Positions 1-7,527 of a DNA stretch of 64,000 bases are shown piece by piece (position 1 is the stretch's first letter; every line of letters begins with the position of its first letter). The notes beneath the pieces were generated by a model. It was not told where the DNA came from. It searched no databases and was given only the letters and a program-made list of their open reading frames with translations. The stretch covers positions 1,550,001-1,614,000 of the forward strand of contig NZ_OZ244942.1 of NCBI RefSeq assembly GCF_965222285.1, read 5' to 3'. Origin of the DNA: Tepidicaulis sp002389665 (GTDB taxonomy: Bacteria; Pseudomonadota; Alphaproteobacteria; Parvibaculales; Parvibaculaceae). Made by a program: the position numbers and the translations under genes.

Positions 1-104
1 ATGTCATGGCGCGCCAGACCCTTGCTCATGGCGGCGACATTTTTGTCGTGCCGCAAGAGCGGCTCCCGGAAGAGGGGATGGCCGGCGCGATTCTGCGCTA
101 CTAA
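1..104 (+). CDS. C-terminal end of an unidentified protein (partial)
   Basis: Reading from base 3, an open frame enters from the left edge and stops at TAA 102-104. It encodes about 33 residues and ends in VVPQERLPEEGMAGAILRY. The GGxIFVVPxExLP...GxAAIxRY type of ending recalls the C-terminus of bacterial release-factor-like (baeRF / eRF1-like) proteins. That is a resemblance from memory only. The body of the gene lies outside the window, so the product cannot be named safely. Confidence 0.5.
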   Translation, partial: VMARQTLAHGGDIFVVPQERLPEEGMAGAILRY

Positions 105-115
105 GCGACGGCTGC

Positions 116-144
116 TTGACAGTAATTTGCAAGGCGCATATTGA
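116..144 (+). promoter_or_regulatory. possible sigma70 promoter upstream of ectD
   Basis: A consensus TTGACA at 116-121 is followed after 17 bases by TATTGA at 139-144. It lies just after the preceding stop codon and about 240 bases before the ectD start. The -35 is perfect and the -10 matches four of six bases. Nothing else in the 278-base gap (105-382) looks like a gene. Confidence 0.35.
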
Positions 145-382
145 ATCCCGGCTGGCCGGGCCCACCTGCGGCCCATAAGACCAGCCCCGGCAGGCACCAC
201 CTGCTCAGCTCTTGACCGGCAGTTGCCGGTACCAAAGACACTGCCACCGAGAACGAGTGACCAAGGAACACCGGATGATCCGGTGCGTTCTCACGGCAGG
301 GTTGGGTGTCATCAGATGCGCGGCCCGGTTCTTCCTTCATGCGTGATGCCGAGGCCCGCCATAATCCGATGGAGGAGTTATC

Positions 383-1393
383 TTGACGTATTTCAAAGAT
401 CTATATCCAACCAGAACGAAGGAACGGATCGAACCTTTCGCGCGGCCGGACCCGGTTGTGTACGGGCATCCGGCATTTTATGGGAAGGGGCCACTGCGGC
501 CGGATGAAGTGCATTCGTTCAAGGAAAACGGCTTTCTCTTTCTCGAAAGCTTTCTGACCGAGAGCGAGGTGAACGGTTTTCTCAAAGACCTCGATGGCTA
601 TACGAAAGACCCGGCCATCAAGCAGAGAGAAGAAACCGTCACGGAGAAATACACCGGCGAAATCCGGTCCATCTTCGCCATTCACAAGTTGTCGGAACGT
701 TTCGACCGGCTGAGCCGAGATCCTCGTTTGCTGGATATCGCGCACCAGTTGCTCGGTTCCGACGTTTATATCCATCAATCGCGGATCAACGATAAACCGG
801 CTTTCCGCGGCAGCGGGTTCAACTGGCATTCGGATTTCGAAACCTGGCACGCGGAAGACGGCATGCCGCGCCCGCGCTGCGTCAGTTTTTCGATCACGCT
901 GACGGAGAATAATGTTTTCAACGGGCCTTTGATGCTGATCCCCGGTTCGCACAAAACCTTCGTTCCGTGCACCGGCATCACGCCGCCGAAGAACTGGGAA
1001 GAATCGCTGAAGTCTCAGACCTTGGGCGTGCCGGCGGAACGGGACTTACGGGCACTCACGCAGAAGGGAGGCATTGTAGCACCGCGCGGACCGGCGGGCT
1101 CGCTGGTGATTTTCGAAAGCAATACGCTTCACGCCTCGGCGAACAATCTCTCGCCTTATCCGCGCCGCAACCTCTTCTTCGTTTGCAACAGCGTGGAAAA
1201 TAAGCCCGTCGCACCGTTCTGCGGAAACGCACCGCGGCCCGAATATCTGGCCACACGCAAAAACATCGAACCGCTGCGCCCCGTCATCGAAACGCCCGGC
1301 GTCGCGGCTCATCAGAGGCAGGCCTATCAGCAGCGCCAAGGGCAGGGGCACTTCATGAAAGAGCCCGCCGCCGCCCAAATGTCGCGGCAATAG
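383..1393 (+). CDS. ectD: ectoine hydroxylase (EctD-type Fe(II)/2-oxoglutarate dioxygenase)
   Basis: The 336-residue protein has the EctD signature around residues 146-162: FNWHSDFETWH followed by EDGMP. H149, D151 and H250 fit the iron-binding triad. A PLMLIPGSHK segment follows at about 182. The known family reaction converts ectoine to 5-hydroxyectoine with O2 and 2-oxoglutarate in the cytoplasm. The start is TTG at 383, preceded by GGAGGAG at 371-377; no in-frame ATG fits the family N-terminus better. The C-terminus runs about 30 residues beyond typical EctD. No ectABC genes are adjacent or anywhere in the window, so it may act on ectoine made elsewhere or imported. Other phytanoyl-CoA dioxygenase-like roles are less likely given the signature. 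Confidence 0.88.
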   Translation: MTYFKDLYPTRTKERIEPFARPDPVVYGHPAFYGKGPLRPDEVHSFKENGFLFLESFLTESEVNGFLKDLDGYTKDPAIKQREETVTEKYTGEIRSIFAIHKLSERFDRLSRDPRLLDIAHQLLGSDVYIHQSRINDKPAFRGSGFNWHSDFETWHAEDGMPRPRCVSFSITLTENNVFNGPLMLIPGSHKTFVPCTGITPPKNWEESLKSQTLGVPAERDLRALTQKGGIVAPRGPAGSLVIFESNTLHASANNLSPYPRRNLFFVCNSVENKPVAPFCGNAPRPEYLATRKNIEPLRPVIETPGVAAHQRQAYQQRQGQGHFMKEPAAAQMSRQ

Positions 1394-1500
1394 GGCCTTT
1401 GAAACAGGGCCCGGCGCCCAGCCGGGTCCACCCGCCTTACTTTCCTGTTGCCCGCTAAAACGGAAACCTTATGATGGGGTGAGGGCTTCAGGGGATTATT

Positions 1501-2022
1501 ATGAAATCACTCAAATCCGTTTTGACCGTGCTTGTCTGCGCGGTATTTTTGGCCGCTTGCGCGCAGCGCCAGAGCCAGAATGTTTATAATCACAGCGAAG
1601 TCGGCAAAAGCAGCGCAGTGTCCTTCGGCACTGTCGTGGCAAGCCGGGTGGTCGATGTGACAGGCGAAAATTCCGGTGCCGGGGCGCTTGTCGGTGCGGC
1701 AGCCGGGGCCGGGGCCGGTTCCTATATCGGCAGCGGCTCGGGTGAAGCTTGGGCTGTAGGGGCGGGGCTGCTTGTCGGCGCCGTGGCCGGCGCCATGGCA
1801 GAGCAGGCAATGAACGACCGCCAGGGCATCGAATATGTCGTCACGCTTGAAAGTGGTGTGACGCTAACCATCGTCCAGGAGATCGGCGAGGGTGAAAGCC
1901 AGCTGCCGCCGGGCGCCCGCGTTATGGTGCAAAATTCCGGCGGGTATCAGCGGGTGTTGCCCGCCGACCATTTGCCGACCCAGATCAACCGCCCGCAAGG
2001 CATCCAGGTTGTCGATCCTTAA
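1501..2022 (+). CDS. outer-membrane lipoprotein, SlyB/glycine-zipper type
   Basis: The 173-residue protein begins with a lipoprotein signal peptide whose lipobox LAAC puts the lipidated cysteine at about residue 20. Residues ~58-100 form a Gly/Ala-rich glycine-zipper segment (GALVGAAAGAGAG, then LLVGAVAGAMAE), as in SlyB/Pcp-type outer-membrane lipoproteins. The rest is a small beta-rich C-terminal part (EYVVTLESGVTLTIVQE). The family helps keep the envelope intact; the exact role is unknown. ATG 1501 directly precedes the signal sequence. A second lipoprotein gene follows 72 bases downstream on the same strand. Confidence 0.8.
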   Translation: MKSLKSVLTVLVCAVFLAACAQRQSQNVYNHSEVGKSSAVSFGTVVASRVVDVTGENSGAGALVGAAAGAGAGSYIGSGSGEAWAVGAGLLVGAVAGAMAEQAMNDRQGIEYVVTLESGVTLTIVQEIGEGESQLPPGARVMVQNSGGYQRVLPADHLPTQINRPQGIQVVDP

Positions 2023-2094
2023 GCACAGCGGCGGGCCTGCCATCTCCGGCCCGCAAGCCTTGCTGACTGAATGAATTATCTGAAAGGACAGGTT

Positions 2095-2745
2095 ATGCGT
2101 TTCTGGCTACGCGCGCTTGGCGCTGGCGCCATGCTGTTTGCAGCGGCATGCACCAGCAATGTCACGGTATCGGCGCCGAACATTTCTCCCACCCAATTCG
2201 CCTCGCAGACGAAAACGCCCGGTAATTACGCGGTTTATTTGCAAACCGGCGGCTGGAATAAGGAAATCAAGACTACGGGCTGGACGTGCAATGCCTGGTC
2301 GTTCCCGACGAATTTCGACGGCGCTTATGTCTCGGCCGCTCAATCTGCCTTTTCTCAATCCTTCCAGAATGTGAAATTCGTGCCTGCCGTGCTGCCGCCC
2401 GAAGAGCTGCGTAAGCAGAATTTCGATGCGCAGATTATCGTTTATCAGGGCAATATGGGCGCCAAATTCGGCGTGGTGCAGGGGCTCTTTACCGGCGCCA
2501 TCACAGTCGATGTGGAAGTTGAGGGGATTGTTGCGGTTTCCGGCCATGGCGGTCTGGCAAGCCAAGGCCAGGCAAGGGGCGCGGCGCATGGCGTTAATGA
2601 CGGAGTTCTGGGCTGCGACAGTGCCGGGCCCGCGATCCAGCAGGCAGGCGGCAAAGCCATTTCGGATTTCGTGATCGAATCCGTCAATGCCGCCAAATTG
2701 AATATTCTGGAGATGAAGACGAAGACCGCTGCCGCTTCTAGCTGA
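2095..2745 (+). CDS. hypothetical lipoprotein
   Basis: I do not recognise this family. The 216-residue product has a short signal peptide (MRFWLRALGAGAMLFAAAC) with a lipobox cysteine at residue 19, so it is probably a lipoprotein. The body includes YAVYLQTGG, a conserved-looking TTGWTCNAWSFP stretch and a glycine-rich segment (SGHGGLASQGQARG). I preferred ATG 2095 over ATG 2071 because AAAGGACA lies just upstream and the signal peptide then starts properly. It follows the SlyB-like lipoprotein and is probably co-transcribed with it. A strong terminator sits 25 bases after its stop. Confidence 0.65.
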   Translation: MRFWLRALGAGAMLFAAACTSNVTVSAPNISPTQFASQTKTPGNYAVYLQTGGWNKEIKTTGWTCNAWSFPTNFDGAYVSAAQSAFSQSFQNVKFVPAVLPPEELRKQNFDAQIIVYQGNMGAKFGVVQGLFTGAITVDVEVEGIVAVSGHGGLASQGQARGAAHGVNDGVLGCDSAGPAIQQAGGKAISDFVIESVNAAKLNILEMKTKTAAASS

Positions 2746-2770
2746 GCGCACGTCATGTTTTCGGCAATGG

Positions 2771-2810
2771 CGCCGGAGCCGGAGACCTCCTCCGGCTTCG
2801 GCGTTTTGTT
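2771..2810 (+). terminator. rho-independent terminator after the lipoprotein pair
   Basis: CGCCGGAGCCGGAG (2771-2784) pairs with CTCCGGCTTCGGCG (2790-2803) around a 5-base loop, with one G-U pair. It is followed by TTTTGTT. It closes the 1501-2745 transcription unit before msrB. Confidence 0.8.
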
Positions 2811-2883
2811 ATCGGCTGTGACTTGCCGGGGCGGCCTTTGCGGCACTAGCATCCGGGAAAAGCAGAGCTGAAGGAGAGCCCCC

Positions 2884-3333
2884 ATGAGCCCTTACAAAAA
2901 AACCGACGAGGCCCTTCGCCGCCTGACGCCCGAGCAATACCGGGTGACGCAGGAAAACGGAACCGAGCGCCCCTTTTCCAATGAATATTGGAATCACAAG
3001 GGGGAAGGGATCTATGTCGATATCGTCTCCGGCGAGCCGCTTTTCTCTTCCAAGGACAAATTCGATTCCGGCTGCGGCTGGCCGAGCTTCATGCGCCCGC
3101 TGGACACGGCGGAAATCAATGAGCTGAAAGATACGAGCCATGGCATGGTCCGGGTCGAAGTGCGTTCGGGCGGCGCCGACAGCCATCTCGGCCACGTCTT
3201 TCCCGACGGGCCGCCGGAAACGGGCCTGCGCTATTGCATCAATTCCGCCTCGATCCGTTTCATTCCCGTCGAAGAAATGGCCGCCGAAGGCTATGGCGAC
3301 CTTCTAGTGCTGTTTGGCAAGGCAGCGGAATAA
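2884..3333 (+). CDS. msrB: peptide-methionine (R)-S-oxide reductase MsrB
   Basis: The 149-residue protein reduces methionine-R-sulfoxide in proteins. The catalytic cysteine is C118 in RYCINSASIRF. A likely resolving cysteine is C64 in FDSGCGWPSF. The HLGHVFPDGP segment (101-110) is also diagnostic. The two CxxC pairs that hold structural zinc in many MsrB proteins are absent: the sites read YVDIVSG (44-50) and RSGGADSH (94-101). It is therefore a zinc-free, two-cysteine type, presumably recycled by thioredoxin. A good ribosome site (GAAGGAGAG) precedes ATG 2884. It stands alone, after a terminator. Confidence 0.95.
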   Translation: MSPYKKTDEALRRLTPEQYRVTQENGTERPFSNEYWNHKGEGIYVDIVSGEPLFSSKDKFDSGCGWPSFMRPLDTAEINELKDTSHGMVRVEVRSGGADSHLGHVFPDGPPETGLRYCINSASIRFIPVEEMAAEGYGDLLVLFGKAAE

Positions 3334-3403
3334 GGCGACGGCTAGCAGTCAAGGGCCTTCAAAACCGGCCATGATCCAGAGAACTTCCAACATCTATTTG
3401 GCG

Positions 3404-3419
3404 CATAATATATATTATG
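3404..3419. repeat. perfect 16-bp AT-rich palindrome
   Basis: CATAATATATATTATG is its own reverse complement. It lies between the convergent msrB and SDR genes in otherwise GC-rich DNA, so it is not in an obvious promoter position. Function unknown. Confidence 0.6.
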
Positions 3420-3432
3420 GAAAATAAATAAT

Positions 3433-3464
3433 ACCGGAACCGGCAGAAACCGGAACCGGCAGAA
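3433..3464. repeat. two tandem copies of a 16-bp unit
   Basis: ACCGGAACCGGCAGAA occurs twice in direct tandem, ending 8 bases before the SDR stop codon. It is probably a slippage duplication; no function is evident. Confidence 0.7.
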
Positions 3465-3472
3465 AAGCGCCC

Positions 3473-4294
3473 TTAACCGGTCCGGGCCGACTGGCCCCCG
3501 TCCACGGGCAAAAGCACGCCGGTGATGAAGCGCGCCTCGTCCGAAGCGAGAAACAGCGATGCGTTGGCAATGTCCCAGGCGTTGCCCATCTGGCGGCCGA
3601 GCGGCACCGCCTTGTTGCGCATCTCGTTGCGCTTTTGCCGTTCCTCGCCGCTGACATGCTGCTCCGTTGCCATGGGCGTTTCGATCAGCCCAGGCATGAT
3701 CACGTTGGCGCGGATGTTCTTTGAGGCGTATTTCAGCGCCATGGCCTGTGTGAAGGCATTCAGCGCGGCTTTCGAGGATTTATAGGCGAAAAGCTGCGGC
3801 GGCGTGCAAATGGCGGCGATCGAGGAAATATTGGTGATGACGCCGGATCGCGCCTCGATCATTGCCGGCAGCACGTGTTTGCAGACCAGCATGATCCCTT
3901 TCATGTTCACCCGGAAGATGCGCTCCCAGATTTCCTCGTCCATGGAGACCGCATCCTGGTCCGCTACATGGCCGATACCGACATTGTTATGCAGAATATC
4001 GATGCGGCCATAGGTTTTCAGGCACGCTTCGGCAATCGCCCGGCAATCGTCTTCAACCGAGATATCAGCTTCCAGCGCCGCGCCTTTGCCGCCTGATTTC
4101 TCAATCAAATCAAGTGTTTCCTCGGCAGATTTAAAATTACGGTCGACCAGAAGGACCTCTGCGCCCTCCTCTGCAAAGCGCATGGCGGTCGCCCGGCCAT
4201 TGCCGAGCCCTTCGCCCGGCGCCTGGCCGGCGCCGACGACGATGGCGATTTTCCCGGCCAGCCGCCCGCCGTCGCTGGGCTTCACACGTTCCAT
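3473..4294 (-). CDS. SDR-family NAD(P)-dependent oxidoreductase
   Basis: This 273-residue classical-type short-chain dehydrogenase has the Rossmann loop VVGAGQAPGEGLGNGRA at ~19-35 (a longer variant of TGxxxGxG), NNVG near 105 in place of NNAG, an ISS strand before the active site, and YKSSK as the catalytic YxxxK. The end is the usual LPVDGGQ. The substrate is unknown. ATG 4294 has GAGG five bases upstream and lies 13 bases inside the end of the preceding gene, so the two are translationally coupled. Its partner is a carboxymuconolactone-decarboxylase-like protein, a pairing common in catabolic clusters for cyclic or aromatic compounds; that role is inference. Confidence 0.85.
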   Translation of the reverse strand: MERVKPSDGGRLAGKIAIVVGAGQAPGEGLGNGRATAMRFAEEGAEVLLVDRNFKSAEETLDLIEKSGGKGAALEADISVEDDCRAIAEACLKTYGRIDILHNNVGIGHVADQDAVSMDEEIWERIFRVNMKGIMLVCKHVLPAMIEARSGVITNISSIAAICTPPQLFAYKSSKAALNAFTQAMALKYASKNIRANVIMPGLIETPMATEQHVSGEERQKRNEMRNKAVPLGRQMGNAWDIANASLFLASDEARFITGVLLPVDGGQSARTG

Positions 4295-4827
4295 TGCACC
4301 TCACCTTCCTCAAGCTGCACGCCGAAGGAATTAAGCGCCATGGAGACCATCGTGTACTGGCCGGCCGTCATCACCATGTCCATCATCTGCTGCTCGCTGA
4401 AATGCTTGGCAAGCTCGGCCCAGGTCGCGTCGCTGATATGCTGGTCGTGATGCAGCTCGTCCGTTGCCTGCAAAAGCGCCTTGTCGGCGGCGCTGAGATC
4501 CGGCGTTTGCGGCCCGCTCACACAGGAGCGGATTTCCTCATCGCTCATCCCGGCCTCGCGGGCGATCCGCACATGCTGTGTCCATTCATAGCCCGCCTGG
4601 CAGAGATAGCCGATACGCAGGATGACGAGCTCGCGCTCGCGTGCCGGCAAGGTCGAGCCTGCCAGGATATAGCCCCCGTAAACGAGGAACTTCTTCAGCA
4701 TTTTCGGGTGGTTGGCCATGGTGCGGAAGATATTGAGGTCTTTGCCGGCCTTGGCGGCGATCTCCCGCGTGTCCTCGCTCATATCCTTCGGGTCGAGCGG
4801 TTGGATCCGCGCTTTATTCACTCTCAT
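4282..4827 (-). CDS. carboxymuconolactone decarboxylase (AhpD-like) family protein
   Basis: The 181-residue all-helical protein has the family core ERELVILRIGYLCQAGYEWTQH (about residues 64-85, with E, R, Y-E-W and H conserved). The redox CxxC of true AhpD peroxidases is absent, since only one cysteine lies in this helix. It therefore resembles the 4-carboxymuconolactone-decarboxylase-like group of unknown substrate, not a peroxidase. It is the first gene of a two-gene unit with the SDR at 3473-4294, which starts within its last codons. A purine-rich leader lies upstream (4850-4890). Confidence 0.82.
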   Translation of the reverse strand: MRVNKARIQPLDPKDMSEDTREIAAKAGKDLNIFRTMANHPKMLKKFLVYGGYILAGSTLPARERELVILRIGYLCQAGYEWTQHVRIAREAGMSDEEIRSCVSGPQTPDLSAADKALLQATDELHHDQHISDATWAELAKHFSEQQMMDMVMTAGQYTMVSMALNSFGVQLEEGEVQWNV

Positions 4828-4968
4828 TTCGTCTTCTCCCTGATTTAGGCTTTGGGCGCAGCTTGGCAGAGAGAAACGGAAGAGAATAGAGAGAATGAGG
4901 GCGTTCTGCCCCAGGGCTTACACATTAAGGCACGCGGCGGGCACCGCCGCCTGAGGCAGAAATGCCCC

Positions 4969-5280
4969 TCACCCGGCTTTTTTCAAAAGTGCGTCGACGA
5001 ATTCCGTCTTGTCGGGGTCGGCTTCCGGCGCATAAGGCAGTACCAAATAGCCGCGGTCGCCGCGCTGCGTTTCGATGAGATAGAGCGTGGCCTCATCGCC
5101 CGGATCCGTGCCGCAATCGACGCTTTGGCTGTCGATCAGCTTCAGTTCGGGCAATGCGAAGGTGCAGCGGCCTTCATCGCAGGTCAGCTTGTCTTTTTTC
5201 ACGGCGAAATTGGTGGTGAAGCCCCTTTCCCGGGCATCGTCGATCAGTTCTGCGAGGTCCATATCTTCCTCCAGCGTCAT
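4969..5280 (-). CDS. conserved-looking hypothetical protein, 103 aa
   Basis: I cannot assign a function. The protein is small, soluble and acidic, with an N-terminal helix (LEEDMDLAELIDDARERGF), three cysteines (two in LTCDEGRCTF, one in VDCGTD) and a C-terminal strand-rich part (RGYLVLPYAPEADP). Codon use matches the neighbours and the frame has a normal ATG at 5280. It is separated by 140 bases from the carboxymuconolactone-like gene and by 53 from the receiver-like gene, all on the minus strand. Confidence 0.6.
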   Translation of the reverse strand: MTLEEDMDLAELIDDARERGFTTNFAVKKDKLTCDEGRCTFALPELKLIDSQSVDCGTDPGDEATLYLIETQRGDRGYLVLPYAPEADPDKTEFVDALLKKAG

Positions 5281-5333
5281 GTCGTTCTCTTTAGAAAACG
5301 AAAGAGCCGGGGAATTGTTCGCCGAAACTGGCT

Positions 5334-5876
5334 CTAAAGGCCGGAATCCGGGGCTCTTTTGCGGCGCTCCTCGCCTTTGCGCGGCAGGCCGAGGCGGCGG
5401 CGGTCCGGGCCCGCATAGCTGCCCGTCGCCACAAACTCGCGCGGATGGGCGATCGAATGGGCGATGCGCGTCATCAGCATTTCGGAGGAAACCGGCAGGG
5501 TCAGGAACTCCGTCACGCCTGCATCGCGCGCTGCGACAATGTCTTCGACCACGGCGGAAGTGCTCACCATGATGATGGGCAGGCGGCGGATTTCTTCGGT
5601 GGAGGATTTACGGATGGCCCGGGCAAGCTTCAACCCCGTATCCACATGGGTGAGCGGCCCGCAAATCACCACATCCACGGGTTTTTCGTCGATCAGCATG
5701 GTCCGGAACGCGTCCTTGGCGGTTTCCGTCTCATAGACGTGATCGAAATCGCTCGCGCGGCAAATTGCGCGCATCAGCGGGCGCACCGTAAGATCGCCGA
5801 GACATAGCAGGACGTTCCACTGCCCGGCGGCAGTATAACCGGATGACTGCGATGTTTTTGGACGGCTTCCGGGCAC
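5334..5876 (-). CDS. degenerate response-regulator receiver protein
   Basis: The protein folds like a CheY receiver: WNVLLCLGDL (strand 1), PVDVVICGPLTHVDTGLKLARAI (strand 3 region), LPIIMVSTSA (strand 4) and AGVTEFLTLPVS (strand 5). The three defining residues are lost. The acidic pair is reduced to GD, the phospho-acceptor Asp is Gly (ICGP), and the strand-5 Lys is Leu (LTLP). It is probably phosphorylation-independent. A basic tail (GPDRRRLG...KGEERRKR) follows. The start is uncertain. GTG 5876 gives 180 residues; an in-frame ATG at 5993 would give 219 but runs close to the divergent CDGSH gene. No kinase or DNA-binding domain is attached. Confidence 0.7.
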   Translation of the reverse strand: MPGSRPKTSQSSGYTAAGQWNVLLCLGDLTVRPLMRAICRASDFDHVYETETAKDAFRTMLIDEKPVDVVICGPLTHVDTGLKLARAIRKSSTEEIRRLPIIMVSTSAVVEDIVAARDAGVTEFLTLPVSSEMLMTRIAHSIAHPREFVATGSYAGPDRRRLGLPRKGEERRKRAPDSGL

Positions 5877-6011
5877 GGCGTTGCACCACTCACTGTGACA
5901 GATCAGTGATGCGCCAGGACCGGTAAAGAGCTGGTTTCCGGGCGTGGTAAATTTTGCTTTTTCAGCGCTCTGGCAGCCGGTGCTAAGTCGCATTCTCAAG
6001 GGAGGACATTC

Positions 6012-6251
6012 ATGGAACCGCAAGTGGCCGCACGCGAACCGGCAGAGATGGAACTTCAGGCCGGCAAGACCTATTTCTGGTGCCAATGCGGGCTTTCCAA
6101 GAAGCAGCCGCTCTGCGACGGCTCCCACAAAGGCAGCGGCATCGAGCCCCTCGCCTATAAGGCCGAGAAGGATCAGAAGGTCTGGCTATGCCAGTGCAAG
6201 CAGACCTCCCGTGCACCCTTCTGTGACGGCGCTCATAAGAGACTGCCGTAA
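6012..6251 (+). CDS. CDGSH iron-sulfur domain protein
   Basis: The 79-residue protein carries two CDGSH-type cluster motifs: CQCGLSKKQPLCDGSH (residues ~24-39) and CQCKQTSRAPFCDGAH (~60-75). Each has three Cys and one His, as in mitoNEET-like proteins binding [2Fe-2S] or related clusters. Bacterial members are thought to be small redox or cluster-handling proteins; the partner is unknown. A strong ribosome site, AAGGGAGGA, precedes ATG 6012. It is transcribed away from the receiver-like gene. Confidence 0.92.
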   Translation: MEPQVAAREPAEMELQAGKTYFWCQCGLSKKQPLCDGSHKGSGIEPLAYKAEKDQKVWLCQCKQTSRAPFCDGAHKRLP

Positions 6252-6267
6252 AATCTGAGCGGAACTC

Positions 6268-6711
6268 CTAGGCGAGCGGCCGGCGCCGCTGCATCACTTT
6301 TGCCGCGTCCGCCGCCTCCAGCGCTTCGAACCCGTGCTGGCGGTAAAGCCCGTGCGCGTCATCTGTCGCCAGCATCCAGCGGTTGACGGTGGCAAGCTGG
6401 GGGTCGGCGAGGATGCAGGTCATCAGCCATTTGCCGAGCCCCCGCCCCTTATACGCCTCCTCGATATAGATATCCGAGATCCAGGCAAAGCGCGCATAGT
6501 CCGTCACCGCGCGGCCGAAGCCTACTTGGCCTTCGGATCTATGGTAAACGCCATAAACTCTGGAATTACAGATGCTTAGCCAAAGATTTTCAGGTGAGCT
6601 TTTCGCTGCCCAGTAAGTGGCGCGAAGATTGGTGAGAATCCGGTCTTTATCGAGCCTTTCGGGATTGGTGGAAATTTCAAAATCACCCTGTTCCCAAAAG
6701 CTTATGCTCAT
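6268..6711 (-). CDS. GNAT-family N-acetyltransferase
   Basis: The 147-residue GNAT fold has the acetyl-CoA binding loop YKGRGLGKWLM (about residues 89-99), preceded by ARFAWISDIYIEE as the core strand and followed by LYRQHGFEAL, the usual C-terminal YxxxGF element. The substrate is unknown. ATG 6711 lies three bases beyond the stop of the metallo-beta-lactamase-fold gene, so it is probably the last gene of the long minus-strand housekeeping operon. Confidence 0.88.
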   Translation of the reverse strand: MSISFWEQGDFEISTNPERLDKDRILTNLRATYWAAKSSPENLWLSICNSRVYGVYHRSEGQVGFGRAVTDYARFAWISDIYIEEAYKGRGLGKWLMTCILADPQLATVNRWMLATDDAHGLYRQHGFEALEAADAAKVMQRRRPLA

Positions 6712-6714
6712 CTG

Positions 6715-7527
6715 TTAACCATAATTCTCAAACTCGAGCACCATCCCGTCATAGGCCGGCTCGATGCCTTCCGGCAGTTCCCGCTTCAAGGTCTGGTAGT
6801 CGAGATCGACATGCAGATTGGTGAGCACACCGTGCGGCACCGCCAGCCGTTTCAGCCAGCCCACCGCCGTCTCGACATTGGAATGGGTCGGATGCGGCGT
6901 GTAGCGCAGCGCGTCCACCACCCAGCACGACACGCCTTCCAGCATCTCGAAACTTTCTTCCGGCAAGTCCACCAGATCGCTGGAATAAGCGAAAGGGCCG
7001 ATCCGGAAGCCGAGAGAGCGAATGGCCCCATGATCCTGATCGAAGGGCAGCGCGGTGATCGGCCCGCCCTCGCCCACGATCGTCACCGGCTGACCCACCT
7101 TGATGAGATGGCCGTGCAGGATCGGCGGATAGGAAGACCCTTCCGGCGACTGGAAGCAATAGCCGAAGCGGCTCGTGAGCACGTCCGAGGTGGGCCCGTC
7201 CATATAGACATCGACCCGCCGGCGCCTGTTGATCGCCACCATTCTCAGATCGTCGATGCCGTGCGCCTGGTCGGCATGTTCATGGGTGTACAGCACCCCG
7301 TCCAGCCATTCGACGCCCGTATCGAGCAATTGCTCGCGCATATCCGGCGAGGTATCGACCAGCACCACCGTCTTCTTGGCCGGATCATCTTCCCAGCGTT
7401 CCAGAAGGATGGAGCAGCGGCGGCGGCGGTTCTTCGGTTCATTGGGGTCGCACGCGCCCCAATGGCCGCCAATGCGCGGCACACCGCCCGAGGAGCCGGA
7501 GCCCAGGATCGTTACTTTCAGCGTCAT
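6715..7527 (-). CDS. MBL-fold metallohydrolase (PhnP-like)
   Basis: This 270-residue metallo-beta-lactamase-fold protein has LGSGSSGGVPRIG at the N-terminus and the metal motif THEHADQAHGIDDLR at about residues 81-95. The last His of canonical HxHxDH is Gln here, with a His two positions later. Other probable ligands are in QDHGAI and the C-terminal TNLHVDLDY. The group includes PhnP-like cyclic phosphodiesterases; the real substrate is unknown. It overlaps tatD by four bases. The tatD-MBL pairing after metG is a common alphaproteobacterial arrangement. Confidence 0.88.
   Translation of the reverse strand: MTLKVTILGSGSSGGVPRIGGHWGACDPNEPKNRRRRCSILLERWEDDPAKKTVVLVDTSPDMREQLLDTGVEWLDGVLYTHEHADQAHGIDDLRMVAINRRRRVDVYMDGPTSDVLTSRFGYCFQSPEGSSYPPILHGHLIKVGQPVTIVGEGGPITALPFDQDHGAIRSLGFRIGPFAYSSDLVDLPEESFEMLEGVSCWVVDALRYTPHPTHSNVETAVGWLKRLAVPHGVLTNLHVDLDYQTLKRELPEGIEPAYDGMVLEFENYG

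Noticed and set aside
1411..1450. GC-rich hairpin after ectD as a terminator
   Set aside because: CCCGGC/GCCGGG can pair but no T-run follows.
3404..3419. AT palindrome as a replication origin or DnaA-type site
   Set aside because: There is no DnaA box cluster or origin gene nearby.
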